A stretch of DNA of 64,000 bases from Winogradskyella pacifica (lineage in GTDB: Bacteria; Bacteroidota; Bacteroidia; Flavobacteriales; Flavobacteriaceae). The notes below the pieces were generated by a model, which was not told where the DNA came from, did no database searches, and saw only the letters and a list, made by a program, of their open reading frames with translations. Made by a program: the position numbers and the translations under genes. This document shows, one piece after another, positions 6,505 through 14,951 of this stretch; position 1 is the first letter of the stretch; the number at the start of each line of letters is the position of its first letter. The DNA is taken from the NCBI RefSeq assembly GCF_013403915.1, contig NZ_JABFDI010000020.1, positions 1 through 64,000 on the forward strand. The letters are read 5' to 3'.

Positions 6505-7062
6505 ATAAAAAAAGCACTAATAATCCTCTTAGTCCTTCTTACCTCAAACATCGTAAGCGCACATTTTAGAAAGGAAAAATCAATAAATGCCCTCATCGGA
6601 TTAGGCATTAGTGTACCTTATGATAGCATGGATGACGTAGCTGATCGTGGTCTTTTATTACAAGGAGAACTCGTTCTAAAAGTCCGTTCTTGGTTTGAAT
6701 TAAGACCTTATGCTGGTATGATCATAACAAATTCCAATGGTAAAGATTTAAATAACAACCCTACGAATGAAATAGCGGAATCAAAAGCCTTTTTACTTGG
6801 CGGAAAAGCGAGACTTAGAGCACCAATTCCTTGGGTAGCACCCTATCTTGAACTAGGAATAGGAGCGTCTATCGGTAAATTTGAAACCTTCACATACTAC
6901 GATTATAGTGATAAAGGCGGTATCATCTATCACATCCCTATTGCATTCGGACTAGAATTAGGAAAAAACAATAATGTCGATTTAGGATTTACCTATTACT
7001 TTCAACCTTCAGTTAAGCAGTTTGTTGGAGCTATGGCGGTAGGAATCACATTTCCGTTATAG
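6505..7062 (+). CDS. Secreted outer-membrane-type beta-barrel protein with ATA in place of the start codon
   Basis: The open frame begins after a stop at 6493. From 6505 it encodes a textbook signal peptide (KKALIILLVLLTSNIVSA) and then about 165 residues of alternating hydrophobic strands ending in Phe-Pro-Leu, typical of a small porin-like or outer-membrane beta-barrel protein. The codon where Met should be, just before Lys-Lys-Ala, is ATA. No ATG, GTG or TTG lies between the stop at 6493 and the end of the signal peptide, and the first ATG in frame is at 6628, inside the mature part. Either an ATA start is used, which would be rare, or a single G-to-A change has inactivated the gene, or translation starts at 6628 without export. 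The protein family was not recognised. Confidence 0.6.
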   Translation: MKKALIILLVLLTSNIVSAHFRKEKSINALIGLGISVPYDSMDDVADRGLLLQGELVLKVRSWFELRPYAGMIITNSNGKDLNNNPTNEIAESKAFLLGGKARLRAPIPWVAPYLELGIGASIGKFETFTYYDYSDKGGIIYHIPIAFGLELGKNNNVDLGFTYYFQPSVKQFVGAMAVGITFPL

Positions 7063-7393
7063 TAAAATGAGCTGTTAAACTGCCTTTCCAAATTAATCAC
7101 TTAACTCATCAAGTCAAAATAGCATTATACTAAAATGCTCCCTTTTTCATGCAACACACACACATCTCAAAATACAGGTTATAGCGTGGTTATAGCATGC
7201 TTATACTATGGTTAAAGCAAGGTTAAAGCGAGTCATATCAAGGTATTGAGCGGTTTTACCCCAAATCACTAATAATTCACACATTAACTCAACTCATAAA
7301 CCTGTTACACAACCACAGAAGTCTTACGCTACGATTCGATGCAATGGAAAAATCTTCTTAACTTTACACTTGCAAATTATTGAAATAGCCATT
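7063..7393. other. 331-bp intergenic region with an 11-bp repeat array
   Basis: Between the beta-barrel gene and the S9 peptidase. Apart from the repeat array at 7177-7252, it holds a possible weak -7 element (TACACTTG, 7365-7372) before the peptidase start. No gene is seen. Confidence 0.6.
7177..7252 (+). repeat. Array of seven degenerate 11-bp repeats
   Basis: Units begin at 7177, 7188, 7199, 7210, 7221, 7232 and 7242: GGTTATAGCGT, GGTTATAGCAT, GCTTATACTAT, GGTTAAAGCAA, GGTTAAAGCGA, GTCATATCAA and GGTATTGAGCG. Spacing is 11 bp except for one 10-bp unit, so successive units would lie on about the same face of the DNA helix. It lies about 140 bp upstream of the S9 peptidase start. Binding by a regulator is one possibility; a decaying minisatellite is another. 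Confidence 0.75.
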
Positions 7394-9301
7394 ATGAAAA
7401 ACACCCTCCTTATTTTCACAGTAATCCTGACAAGCAACCTAATGATCGCACAAAAAACCATGACTCCAGAATTATTATGGCAAGTAGAACGCCTTAGTGT
7501 TGTGGGTCTAGATAGCGAAGGAAAAACCCTATTTTTCACTGTAAAAACACCAAACATTGAAGACAATAGTTACGATTCCAAGTACTTTAAAATGCCTGTA
7601 GACGGTGGTGCTATCGTTGAAATAAAAGAGGAAGATGTTAAAGCTACAGACAAAAATGTATCGACAGATGGCAACCATGAATTGTTTAATACTGAGGTTC
7701 AAATTGAAGCGATTAAAGGCACAGACGTTTATAAGAATCTAGACAAATCTGATGTGTATATATTTTCAGATTTAGATATTCGCCATTGGGATACTTGGAG
7801 CGATGGTAGCTTCAACCATTTGTTTTATAAAAAAGTAGGATCAGAAGATGCCACAGGCATTGACATTATGCCTAACGAACCTTTCCACACCCCACAAAAA
7901 CCATTTGGTGGTGATGAAGATTATATCTGGTCGCCAGACAGCAAAGCGATTTACTACGTCAGCAAAAAACTAAAAGGTAAAGCCTATGCTACCAGTACCA
8001 ATACGGATATTTACAAATACAATCTAGCCACTAAAACCACGGAGAATATTACAGAGGACAACAAAGGATATGATACTAATCCTGCGTTCTCATCAACTGG
8101 AGCGCTAGCTTGGTTACAAATGAAAACCGATGGTTACGAAAGTGATAAAAATGACATCATTGTTTTAAACAACGGTATAAAACAGAATTTAACCCAACAA
8201 TGGGATGGCACAGTAAGAAGCTTTACATGGAGTAACGATGGAAATCATGTGTATTTTACAGCAGCTGTAGATGGGACTATTCAACTTTTTAAAGTGAATT
8301 ATCCAGGTAAAAAACGTATCGCTCCGGTAGTAGAACAACTTTCGGAAGGTCAATTTGATGTGACTAGTATTATCGCTCAAAAAGATAATACGCTATTAGT
8401 GACAAGAACAGACATGAACCATGCGGCTGATATTTATAGTTTCAATCTAAAAAAGAAAAGCTTTACCCAGCTAACCAATATCAACAAGGATTTATACAAT
8501 AGTGTCGATTTACCTAAAGTTGAAAAACGCTACGTGACTACAACAGACGGCAAGCAAATGTTAGTTTGGGTGATTTTACCTCCTAATTTTGATGCTACAA
8601 AAAAGTATCCAACGCTATTATATGCGCAAGGTGGTCCGCAATCTCCATTATCTCAGTTTTATTCGTACCGCTGGAATTTCCAACTCATGGCGTCACAAGG
8701 CTATATTGTCGTAGCACCTAACCGTCGTGGTATGCCAGGACATGGAGTAAAATGGAATGCCGACATCAGTAAAGATTGGGGAGGCCAAGTCATAGACGAT
8801 TACCTTTCTGCTATTGATGCTATCGCAAAAGAACCGTATGTAGATAACGACCGATTGGGTGCTATTGGTGCTAGTTTTGGTGGGTATTCTGTGTTTTACT
8901 TAGCAGGAATTCATAACAATCGCTTTAAAACTTTTATTTCTCACGATGGTGTTTTTGATACCAGAAGTATGTATGGTACAACAGAAGAGTTATTTTTTGT
9001 GAACCATGATTTTGGAGGCGACTATTGGGATACAACCAATGAAGCTGCACAAAAGGCTTATAATGAATTTAATCCTGTAAACAAGGTGGCAGAATGGAAT
9101 ACTCCGATGTTAATTATTCAAGGTGGAAAAGATTATCGTGTGCCAATTGAGCAAGGATTAGCTGCGTACCAAACGGCACAACTGCTAGGTTTAAAAAGTA
9201 AGTTATTATATTTCCCTGAAGAAAACCATTGGGTATTAAACCCTCAAAATGCACTAGTTTGGCAACACGAATTTTTTAAGTGGTTGAAGGAAACCTTATA
9301 A
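7394..9301 (+). CDS. S9 family (prolyl oligopeptidase / dipeptidyl peptidase) secreted peptidase
   Basis: A serine peptidase that cleaves small peptides, usually dipeptides from N-termini, in the periplasm. I start it at 7394, where a signal peptide begins (MKNTLLIFTVILTSNLMIAQ), rather than at the ATG 24 bp upstream; this gives 635 residues. The N-terminal part (about 40-370) is a beta-propeller of WD40-like or TolB-like repeats (for example YIWSPDSKAIYYVS). The C-terminal alpha/beta-hydrolase domain has the triad Ser494 (GASFGGY), Asp580 (GGKDYRVP) and His612 (ENHWV). All catalytic residues are present. The following genes on the same strand, a membrane protein and a permease, are 55 and more bp away and need not be in one operon. 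Confidence 0.93.
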   Translation: MKNTLLIFTVILTSNLMIAQKTMTPELLWQVERLSVVGLDSEGKTLFFTVKTPNIEDNSYDSKYFKMPVDGGAIVEIKEEDVKATDKNVSTDGNHELFNTEVQIEAIKGTDVYKNLDKSDVYIFSDLDIRHWDTWSDGSFNHLFYKKVGSEDATGIDIMPNEPFHTPQKPFGGDEDYIWSPDSKAIYYVSKKLKGKAYATSTNTDIYKYNLATKTTENITEDNKGYDTNPAFSSTGALAWLQMKTDGYESDKNDIIVLNNGIKQNLTQQWDGTVRSFTWSNDGNHVYFTAAVDGTIQLFKVNYPGKKRIAPVVEQLSEGQFDVTSIIAQKDNTLLVTRTDMNHAADIYSFNLKKKSFTQLTNINKDLYNSVDLPKVEKRYVTTTDGKQMLVWVILPPNFDATKKYPTLLYAQGGPQSPLSQFYSYRWNFQLMASQGYIVVAPNRRGMPGHGVKWNADISKDWGGQVIDDYLSAIDAIAKEPYVDNDRLGAIGASFGGYSVFYLAGIHNNRFKTFISHDGVFDTRSMYGTTEELFFVNHDFGGDYWDTTNEAAQKAYNEFNPVNKVAEWNTPMLIIQGGKDYRVPIEQGLAAYQTAQLLGLKSKLLYFPEENHWVLNPQNALVWQHEFFKWLKETL

Positions 9302-9356
9302 TATGTCATACCTTTTAAGCATAAACTGAATTTATTATAACTAACCAACGTCCATA

Positions 9357-9782
9357 ATGAGAAATATATTAGCAACCATAATTGGTTTTATTGCAGCATC
9401 TGTAACGGTTTATATCTTTGAATCTCTAATTGGTCAAAGTCTATTCCCTCTGCCCGAAGGAGCCAATGCGATGGATCTAGAATGGCTTAGCAGTAACATG
9501 GATAAAATACCAATGGGTGCAAAGATATTTGTAGTCATTGCCCACTTTTTAGGTATTGTTACAGGTATGTTTGTGGCTGCTTTAATTTCTAAAAAAAGTA
9601 GGATACCAAGTTATATTGTTGGAGCGCTAATGCTTGCTGCTACATTTTTTAATATTGTTATGCTACCTAAAGAACTTTGGTTTACACTTTCGGATGGGCT
9701 ATTTGCTATTATTGGTTTCTATTTAGGGCATGTCGTAGCCTCTAAAACGATAAACACATCTAAGGCAATTCACAACACATAA
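9357..9782 (+). CDS. Small four-helix membrane protein
   Basis: A 141-residue integral membrane protein. Four hydrophobic segments can be seen: about 4-24, 58-80, 85-104 and 112-130. The loop between the first two carries QSLFPLPEGANAMD. There are no catalytic motifs. Proteins of this layout are annotated as hypothetical in Flavobacteriia. It lies between the S9 peptidase and the APC permease on the same strand. No function can be read from the sequence. Confidence 0.8.
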   Translation: MRNILATIIGFIAASVTVYIFESLIGQSLFPLPEGANAMDLEWLSSNMDKIPMGAKIFVVIAHFLGIVTGMFVAALISKKSRIPSYIVGALMLAATFFNIVMLPKELWFTLSDGLFAIIGFYLGHVVASKTINTSKAIHNT

Positions 9783-9843
9783 ATACTATAGTTTATGAAT
9801 CACTTTTAAATCCTCCTTCAAATAACGAATCAGTTCTTTTAAC

Positions 9844-11130
9844 ATGGCAGATAAAATAAGTTTAAAAGACGCGATTTCTATTGGTATAGGTGGTATGGTT
9901 GGTGGTGGTATTTTTGCCGTTCTCGGTTTAGCCGTTTCTATCGCACATGGCGGAACTCCTGTAGCCTTTTTATTTGCTGGACTTTTGGCTTTAATTACAT
10001 CGTATAGCTACGTAAAACTATCGCAACACTATCCGGACCGAGGAGGCACCGTAAAGTTTATCAACCAAGGATTTGGCGTGTCTATTTTTAGTGGAGCCAT
10101 TAATAACTTACTCTGGATTAGCTATATTATTATGCTCTCGCTCTACGCTTCTGCTTTTGGATCGTATGCACCTAATTTATTAGAGTTGACCTCAAACAAA
10201 ACAGTCGATTTTCATATTTATGCAAGCGCCATTATCATCCTTGCCACTGCCATAAATTATTATAGTATTGCTGTCGTAGGAAAGATAGAGTCTTATGCTG
10301 TGATCATAAAACTGATTATACTTTTTGGCTTTATAGGTGTTGGTGCTTATGGTCTCATCGGAAACCCTAACCTATCACAATTGGCCATTTCGCATTGGGA
10401 ATCTCCAGTACAATTATTTGCAGCAGGTATGGTGATTTTTGTGGCTTACGAAGGTTTTGAACTTATTGCGAATGCGGCTCCAGATATTATCAACCCTAAA
10501 AAGAACATCCCAAGGGCATATTATGGCTCTGTCATTTTCGTAATTGTGTTGTATATAATCATTGCCATAGTCACTGTTGGCTCATTGCCTTTTGACACCA
10601 TTGCCACGGCAGAAGATTATGTGTTGGCAGAAGCAGCAAAACCGATGTTAGGTCAAATAGGCTTTACTATTATAACCATTGCAGCATTAATCTCTACATT
10701 TTCTGCCATCAATGCATCGTTGTATGGAGGTAGTCGTGTTAATTTTGAAATTGCAGAAGATGACGAATTACCACATCACTTTACATCTAAACTGTGGAAT
10801 CAACCTATTGGTTTACTAGTCACAGCTATTGCAACTTTAGTTTTAGTGAATATTTTAGATTTAGAAAGTATATCTACAGCCGGAAGCGTTGGATTCATCA
10901 TCATTTTTGGCATCGTTAATCTTGTGGGTTTTAAAACCTCTAAAGACACGAGTAGTAATAAAATAATTCCCATCGTTGGATGTACGCTTTGCATATTAGC
11001 TTTGGTGATTTTAATTAATCAACAGTACAAATCGAACCTTACAGGTGTGCTCGTTTCTGGGGCAATTATTGCTTTATGCTTTATTGCGGAATGGATTTAT
11101 AAAACTTCTGAAAAGCGAAGAAAAAGCTAA
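9844..11130 (+). CDS. APC superfamily amino acid permease
   Basis: Inner-membrane transporter that probably imports or exchanges amino acids using an ion gradient. The 428-residue product has about 12 hydrophobic helices. The N-terminal motif SIGIGGMVGGGIFAVLG is the glycine-rich unwound helix 1 of the APC family. FVAYEGFELIANAAPDI around 200-215 matches the conserved helix 6 region. Family membership is secure, but the substrate cannot be told from sequence. Its stop codon overlaps by 4 bp (CTAA) the stop of the convergent peptidase gene at 11127-11813. Confidence 0.92.
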   Translation: MADKISLKDAISIGIGGMVGGGIFAVLGLAVSIAHGGTPVAFLFAGLLALITSYSYVKLSQHYPDRGGTVKFINQGFGVSIFSGAINNLLWISYIIMLSLYASAFGSYAPNLLELTSNKTVDFHIYASAIIILATAINYYSIAVVGKIESYAVIIKLIILFGFIGVGAYGLIGNPNLSQLAISHWESPVQLFAAGMVIFVAYEGFELIANAAPDIINPKKNIPRAYYGSVIFVIVLYIIIAIVTVGSLPFDTIATAEDYVLAEAAKPMLGQIGFTIITIAALISTFSAINASLYGGSRVNFEIAEDDELPHHFTSKLWNQPIGLLVTAIATLVLVNILDLESISTAGSVGFIIIFGIVNLVGFKTSKDTSSNKIIPIVGCTLCILALVILINQQYKSNLTGVLVSGAIIALCFIAEWIYKTSEKRRKS

Positions 11131-11813
11131 GACAACTTTAAAAGTAAATTAGGATCAGGACAGTTGTCTTTATAAAAGGCTAAATCGAGTTGATTACTCA
11201 CACCTGGATAATCTCCGCTAAAATCTTGAATATCTTTTATAATCTGAAAGTGTAAATGAGGAGGATAATCACCATTAACCTCCGCTGTTCCTAGTGTTGC
11301 AATTTGGTCTCCTTGGGTTACTTCTACTCCAACTTCTAAATCTTGAATTGATGCCAAGCTTAAATGCCCATATAGGGTATAAAATTCAAGGCCTTCAATA
11401 TGATGCTTTAAAATAATCGTTGGTCCATAATCTCCATGATTGGTATTGTTTTTAAAACTATGAATCGTTCCATTTAAAGGAGCGTAAATTGGAGTATGAG
11501 CCTCTATCCATAAGTCCATACCTAAGTGAATATTGCGTTCTTCCTCAGGATTTTGTTGATTAAAATAGGTGCTACGTTGGTAGATGCCACGTTTTTCCAA
11601 ATAACCTCCATAAGCGATTTTAGCAGTATTGGTTTTAATATGCTTCCAAATAAAATGTTCTAAATCATCTGAAGAAGACACGTTAACAGCTTTTAATTCC
11701 GGATTATGAATTGATAAATCGAGTGTAATAAAATCGTTAGAAGTACGATCAGCATCCAACAACGAATGTGGTTGGAGTGATTTTAAAAAGGCTTCGAAAG
11801 TGAGAAATGACAT
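11127..11813 (-). CDS. M23-type (LytM) peptidase domain protein, cytoplasmic form
   Basis: A 228-residue protein with the LytM/M23 zinc-peptidase fold in its second half: GMDLWIEAHTPIYAPLNGTI (about 97-116), then HGDYGPTIILKH, then the hallmark HLHFQ near residue 193. The usual HxGxD first ligand motif is changed to HLGMD, which keeps the His and Asp. It lacks a recognisable signal peptide, which is unusual for an enzyme cutting peptidoglycan, so it may act on another substrate or be exported by another route. The first 85 residues are of unknown fold. It is convergent with the APC permease, stops overlapping by 4 bp. Confidence 0.85.
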   Translation of the reverse strand: MSFLTFEAFLKSLQPHSLLDADRTSNDFITLDLSIHNPELKAVNVSSSDDLEHFIWKHIKTNTAKIAYGGYLEKRGIYQRSTYFNQQNPEEERNIHLGMDLWIEAHTPIYAPLNGTIHSFKNNTNHGDYGPTIILKHHIEGLEFYTLYGHLSLASIQDLEVGVEVTQGDQIATLGTAEVNGDYPPHLHFQIIKDIQDFSGDYPGVSNQLDLAFYKDNCPDPNLLLKLS

Positions 11814-11957
11814 AAAAACAAAATTTCCATAAAAATAGAAAATCTATCTCTTGGAAAACTGAATGTGAGTTTAATAATAAATTAAAAATCGAAGATTCGT
11901 CGCAGTCAATAAACAATTAGATGTCAACGACACGCAACCTGACATTATAATTACGCT

Positions 11958-13511
11958 TTAATTAATAATCACATTACTAAACTTAGCATTGACCATAATA
12001 TTTCGGTTAGAATTCTGTCCATTAGGATAATTACGAAGTGTTTTTTGCGTCGTTGCTTTATTATTATACTTAGAACGGTTGCCTTTAAAATAAAGGGTAT
12101 AATCTATATCTTTTGGCAAATTAATAAGCGCATCACTATTTTCTAAAACCAAATTGAGATTTTTAAAAGTCGCACTTAAATTAGAAATGGTTAAATCCCC
12201 AAAACTACCATCAATAATAGCCGTGTCTATTAAATTGCCAACTGTTACATTAGACGATTTAGAATTCAGCACTAAATTTTGAGCCGTTTTAATCTGAGCT
12301 TTATCTACAAAATTGAGATTTAAAGTTCCTAAATTCCATGTATTTACCATTACTGGAGAATAGGATACATTGATGGAAGTCTCGCTTCCATCAATGTATT
12401 CTGCTACTAAAAATGAATGTGAAATATCACCTTTCATATTATGTATTGCAGATGTTATTTTTAATTCACCATGTCTAATATTGGTCTTTAGTTTGGCTTT
12501 TTTGGGGATTTTTATTTTAATCACTTTTCTTACTTTGCTATTGTTTCCTGATTCTAATCGCTTCACCAAAATAGACGCTCTTTTATCCGCCAAATATTCA
12601 TGTTTTTTAGCAAGTGCTTCTTGTCGTTTTTCTAGTGACTCTCCTCTCTTCTCCAAGGCTTCAGAGCGCTCCTCCATTTGTTTCGCTAAATTTTCTCCCC
12701 AAGCTGCCATTTTTTCTTCCCATTCTTTCCCGAATTTCTCTCCAAATTCTTCTCCCCATTTTTCCATATCCTTACCGTACTTTTCGCCAAATTTCTCACT
12801 CCATTTCTCAATATCTTTGGCCCATTTCCCTTCAAAACGTTCACCGTACTGTTCTCCCCATTTTTGCATTTTTTCTTGGTATCCTGACTCCCCAAATTTC
12901 CGTGCCCAGTCTTCCATTTTTTTCTGAAATTCCTTACCACCCTTCTTTTCATACTTTTTACTCCATTCTGCTAAGTAATTTTCTCCATCTTTTTGATATT
13001 TATCATAATCAAATTCTATAGTCATAATGCCTTTTGGTAAGGTCGGTAACTTTGGCATCACTGGCATTTCTGGCATCTCTGGCACCATTGGTATTTCTAC
13101 CATTTCTGGTAACATTGGCATCATTGGCATTTCTGGCATTTCTGGTAATTCGATTAATCGGTATTCTAATTCTTTTAAAGCATTAGAATATTCTGAATGC
13201 GGAAATAAACTAGAACTACTTCCTCCTGTTGAAGATATAAGCACCCTATTACTAGAGCCTTCTACTTTTAAATTCCAGTTTTCTAAAGCTTGTTTTAATT
13301 CGGCATCAGATAATTTATCACCTTCAATATAAGCCTCAACCTCCACCACATCTTTGTTCCATGTATCTATTTCTATTTCAACATAACTGGTGTTTAAATC
13401 GACAACTACCTCTTTGTTCACTTTGATAGATTGTGATGTTTTAGTCATCTTTTTTTGTGCATAACCAAACGTGGTTAAAAGGCACATTACTAAAATTCTA
13501 ATGGTGTTCAT
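11958..13511 (-). CDS. Exported protein with Met/Pro repeat, Trp-led tandem repeats and a DUF4097-like C-terminus
   Basis: A 517-residue exported protein with a signal peptide (ILVMCLLTTFGYAQ). Residues 30-115 look like the first strands of a DUF4097-type beta-helix. Residues 121-160 are a low-complexity run of Met, Pro and Glu in a PEMPxMP pattern. Residues 183-290 are about six tandem 15-19 residue repeats, each led by Trp with a [FY]GE[KR][FY] core (Trp at 183, 202, 218, 237, 252 and 271), merging into a Glu/Arg/Lys helix to about 325. From about 340 to the end is the rest of the beta-helical DUF4097/adhesin-like domain (LKTNIRHGELKITSA onward). It follows the ECF sigma and anti-sigma genes on the same strand, so it is probably their target or a partner. 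The function is unknown. Confidence 0.85.
   Translation of the reverse strand: MNTIRILVMCLLTTFGYAQKKMTKTSQSIKVNKEVVVDLNTSYVEIEIDTWNKDVVEVEAYIEGDKLSDAELKQALENWNLKVEGSSNRVLISSTGGSSSSLFPHSEYSNALKELEYRLIELPEMPEMPMMPMLPEMVEIPMVPEMPEMPVMPKLPTLPKGIMTIEFDYDKYQKDGENYLAEWSKKYEKKGGKEFQKKMEDWARKFGESGYQEKMQKWGEQYGERFEGKWAKDIEKWSEKFGEKYGKDMEKWGEEFGEKFGKEWEEKMAAWGENLAKQMEERSEALEKRGESLEKRQEALAKKHEYLADKRASILVKRLESGNNSKVRKVIKIKIPKKAKLKTNIRHGELKITSAIHNMKGDISHSFLVAEYIDGSETSINVSYSPVMVNTWNLGTLNLNFVDKAQIKTAQNLVLNSKSSNVTVGNLIDTAIIDGSFGDLTISNLSATFKNLNLVLENSDALINLPKDIDYTLYFKGNRSKYNNKATTQKTLRNYPNGQNSNRNIMVNAKFSNVIIN
12647..12965 (-). repeat. Coding tandem repeat, Trp-led 15-19 residue units
   Basis: About six units of 45-57 bp encode W[GS]E[KEQ][FY]GE-type repeats, residues 183-290 of the protein at 11958-13511. 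The long open frames on the plus strand here are a by-product of the skewed codons of this repeat. Confidence 0.7.
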
Positions 13512-13578
13512 AAGTCTTGATTTTTTTTGACATACCCAGTTAAACTGAGTAAAATCTGTTCGTTTTTTGATTTAATTT

Positions 13579-13598
13579 GATTGATTGATTGATTGATT
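13579..13598 (+). repeat. Tetranucleotide tract (GATT)5
   Basis: Five perfect copies of GATT lie in the 123-bp gap between the anti-sigma gene and the downstream repeat protein, about 68-87 bp upstream of the latter's start codon (minus strand AATC). Such tracts can change length by slippage and alter promoter spacing. Confidence 0.85.
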
Positions 13599-13634
13599 TT
13601 ATACTACTTTGACCGTACTTAGACTGACTCGATT

Positions 13635-14204
13635 TTAAACACGTTCTTCAGAAAAGGCATCGTCATTAAACTCTTGTAATTTATCTTTTAGTCGCATCAC
13701 TAAATTGAGTCTAAATTTTAAATTATTAATTAATGCATCTAATGTAGATTCATTGGGACCATTGGCATTTAGCTCTATAGTTAAGGCTTTGTATTCATCG
13801 TTTAGCTCTTTCAGTCGTTCCACATAACCATCAAATAATTCCTTATTCTCTGGGGTGAGTTGCACTTTAGACAATTCTAAATTAATGCTGGCTAAGTAAT
13901 AATCTTCCACCTTTTTTAAGTCTGGAGACACATCACCTAAGGATTTTAGTTCGGTCTCAACAACTTTAATTGGTTCAACTATTTTTGTAGGAACCTGAAA
14001 ATACTGATACCCACCATAGCTTACTCCTAACAGCAGCACAACACTTGCTGCAATATTTAAAATGCCAAATCTGTTAGTTGATTTTTGCTGCTTTGGAAAC
14101 TCATTTTCTAATTTCTTAAGAAAACGGGCTTCATGATCTTCAGACATTTTTGTCTGCTGATCTTTTGAGTCTTCTTCAAATAAATTTCTAAGATCTTGTG
14201 CCAT
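13635..14204 (-). CDS. Probable membrane-anchored anti-sigma factor
   Basis: A 189-residue protein with one predicted transmembrane helix near residues 46-66 (FGILNIAASVVLLLGVSYGG). The N-terminal about 45 residues would face the cytoplasm and bind the sigma factor. The C-terminal periplasmic part (about 90-185) is a charged helical segment with heptad character. There is no zinc-binding HxxxCxxC motif, so it is not a classical ZAS anti-sigma. The call rests mainly on position: its start overlaps the ECF sigma gene by 17 bp, a strong sign of translational coupling. The downstream exported repeat protein may sense or carry out the response. Confidence 0.75.
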   Translation of the reverse strand: MAQDLRNLFEEDSKDQQTKMSEDHEARFLKKLENEFPKQQKSTNRFGILNIAASVVLLLGVSYGGYQYFQVPTKIVEPIKVVETELKSLGDVSPDLKKVEDYYLASINLELSKVQLTPENKELFDGYVERLKELNDEYKALTIELNANGPNESTLDALINNLKFRLNLVMRLKDKLQEFNDDAFSEERV

Positions 14205-14685
14205 CTTTTTCTAATTTTAATGCGTCCTTTAATTTTTGTTTTCCTCGCGATAATTGCGTTCTAGAGGCGATTTCAGAAATACTTAAAATTTCAGATATTT
14301 CTTTATGGTCGTAACCTTCTATTAAATACAAGAGCACTACAAACCTGTATTTTTCAGGCAAAGCCTCAATCGCTAATTTTACGTCATCAACTGTAATACC
14401 GTCTTCAACGGTCCAATCCTTCTCATTATCATCATCAATCACACTTAAGTGATGTTCTTCTAATGCAATCAAACGTTGGTGTTTCGATTTTAAAACATCA
14501 ATACATCTATTGATAACAATACGTTTTAACCAGGCTCCAAAACTGACTTCAGCTTTAAAATGTTCTAATTTTGAAAACGCATTTATAAACGCCTCTTGTA
14601 CAACATCTTCGGCCTCCATTCTATCTTTAACAAATCGAAGTGCAATAATTAACATGCCGTTACAGTATTGATTGTACAATTGCAT
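14188..14685 (-). CDS. ECF-type RNA polymerase sigma factor
   Basis: Directs RNA polymerase to stress or envelope promoters. Region 2 is visible as RFVKDRMEAEDVVQEAFINAF (-10 recognition and core binding). Region 4 is visible as LPEKYRFVVLLYLIEGYDHKEISEILSIS, then RTQLSRGKQKL (-35 helix-turn-helix). The first ATG (14685) leaves out part of region 2.1. The same frame continues upstream to a stop at 14769-14767 and encodes IVEKCKQNDRQAQ, which matches the normal start of this family, but contains no ATG, GTG or TTG. The true start is therefore uncertain; a non-standard start or a start-codon mutation is possible. It overlaps the anti-sigma gene by 17 bp. Confidence 0.9.
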   Translation of the reverse strand: MQLYNQYCNGMLIIALRFVKDRMEAEDVVQEAFINAFSKLEHFKAEVSFGAWLKRIVINRCIDVLKSKHQRLIALEEHHLSVIDDDNEKDWTVEDGITVDDVKLAIEALPEKYRFVVLLYLIEGYDHKEISEILSISEIASRTQLSRGKQKLKDALKLEKDGTRS

Positions 14686-14905
14686 TTGCGCTTGTCTATC
14701 GTTCTGTTTGCATTTTTCAACAATATGAATTTGAAACGTACTGATTTTGGTTTTGGTTTTGATTGGTTACACCTTAAAGACGACACAAAAATTGAAGTGT
14801 TGCAAGAATCTTCAAAATATTTTCGATTTTATAAGATTTCCATAAAATTCAACGTTTGACATCCATAAAGTTAGGGATTTGAATTATCTTTAAATCTTGA
14901 ATGCA

Positions 14906-14913
14906 TAAGTTTG
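14906..14913 (+). promoter_or_regulatory. -7 element before the DUF2911 gene
   Basis: TAAGTTTG, followed by CA, fits the Bacteroidota TAnnTTTG -7 box and lies 38 bp upstream of the ATG at 14952. A TTG at 14879-14881 is 24 bp upstream, longer than the usual spacing of about 19 bp, so the -33 box is doubtful. Confidence 0.4.
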
Positions 14914-14951
14914 CATTATAATTTAACCCAAATTATTTAAGATTAACAACT

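Noticed and set aside
12370..13332. Long plus-strand open frames opposite the Trp-repeat gene
   Set aside because: They arise from the repetitive codons of the real minus-strand gene; their products are runs of Phe, Ser, Pro or Gly-Ile-Ser without domain features.
14668..14859. Plus-strand open frame of 63 codons opposite the start of the ECF sigma gene
   Set aside because: It overlaps the conserved sigma frame antisense and has no protein-like features.
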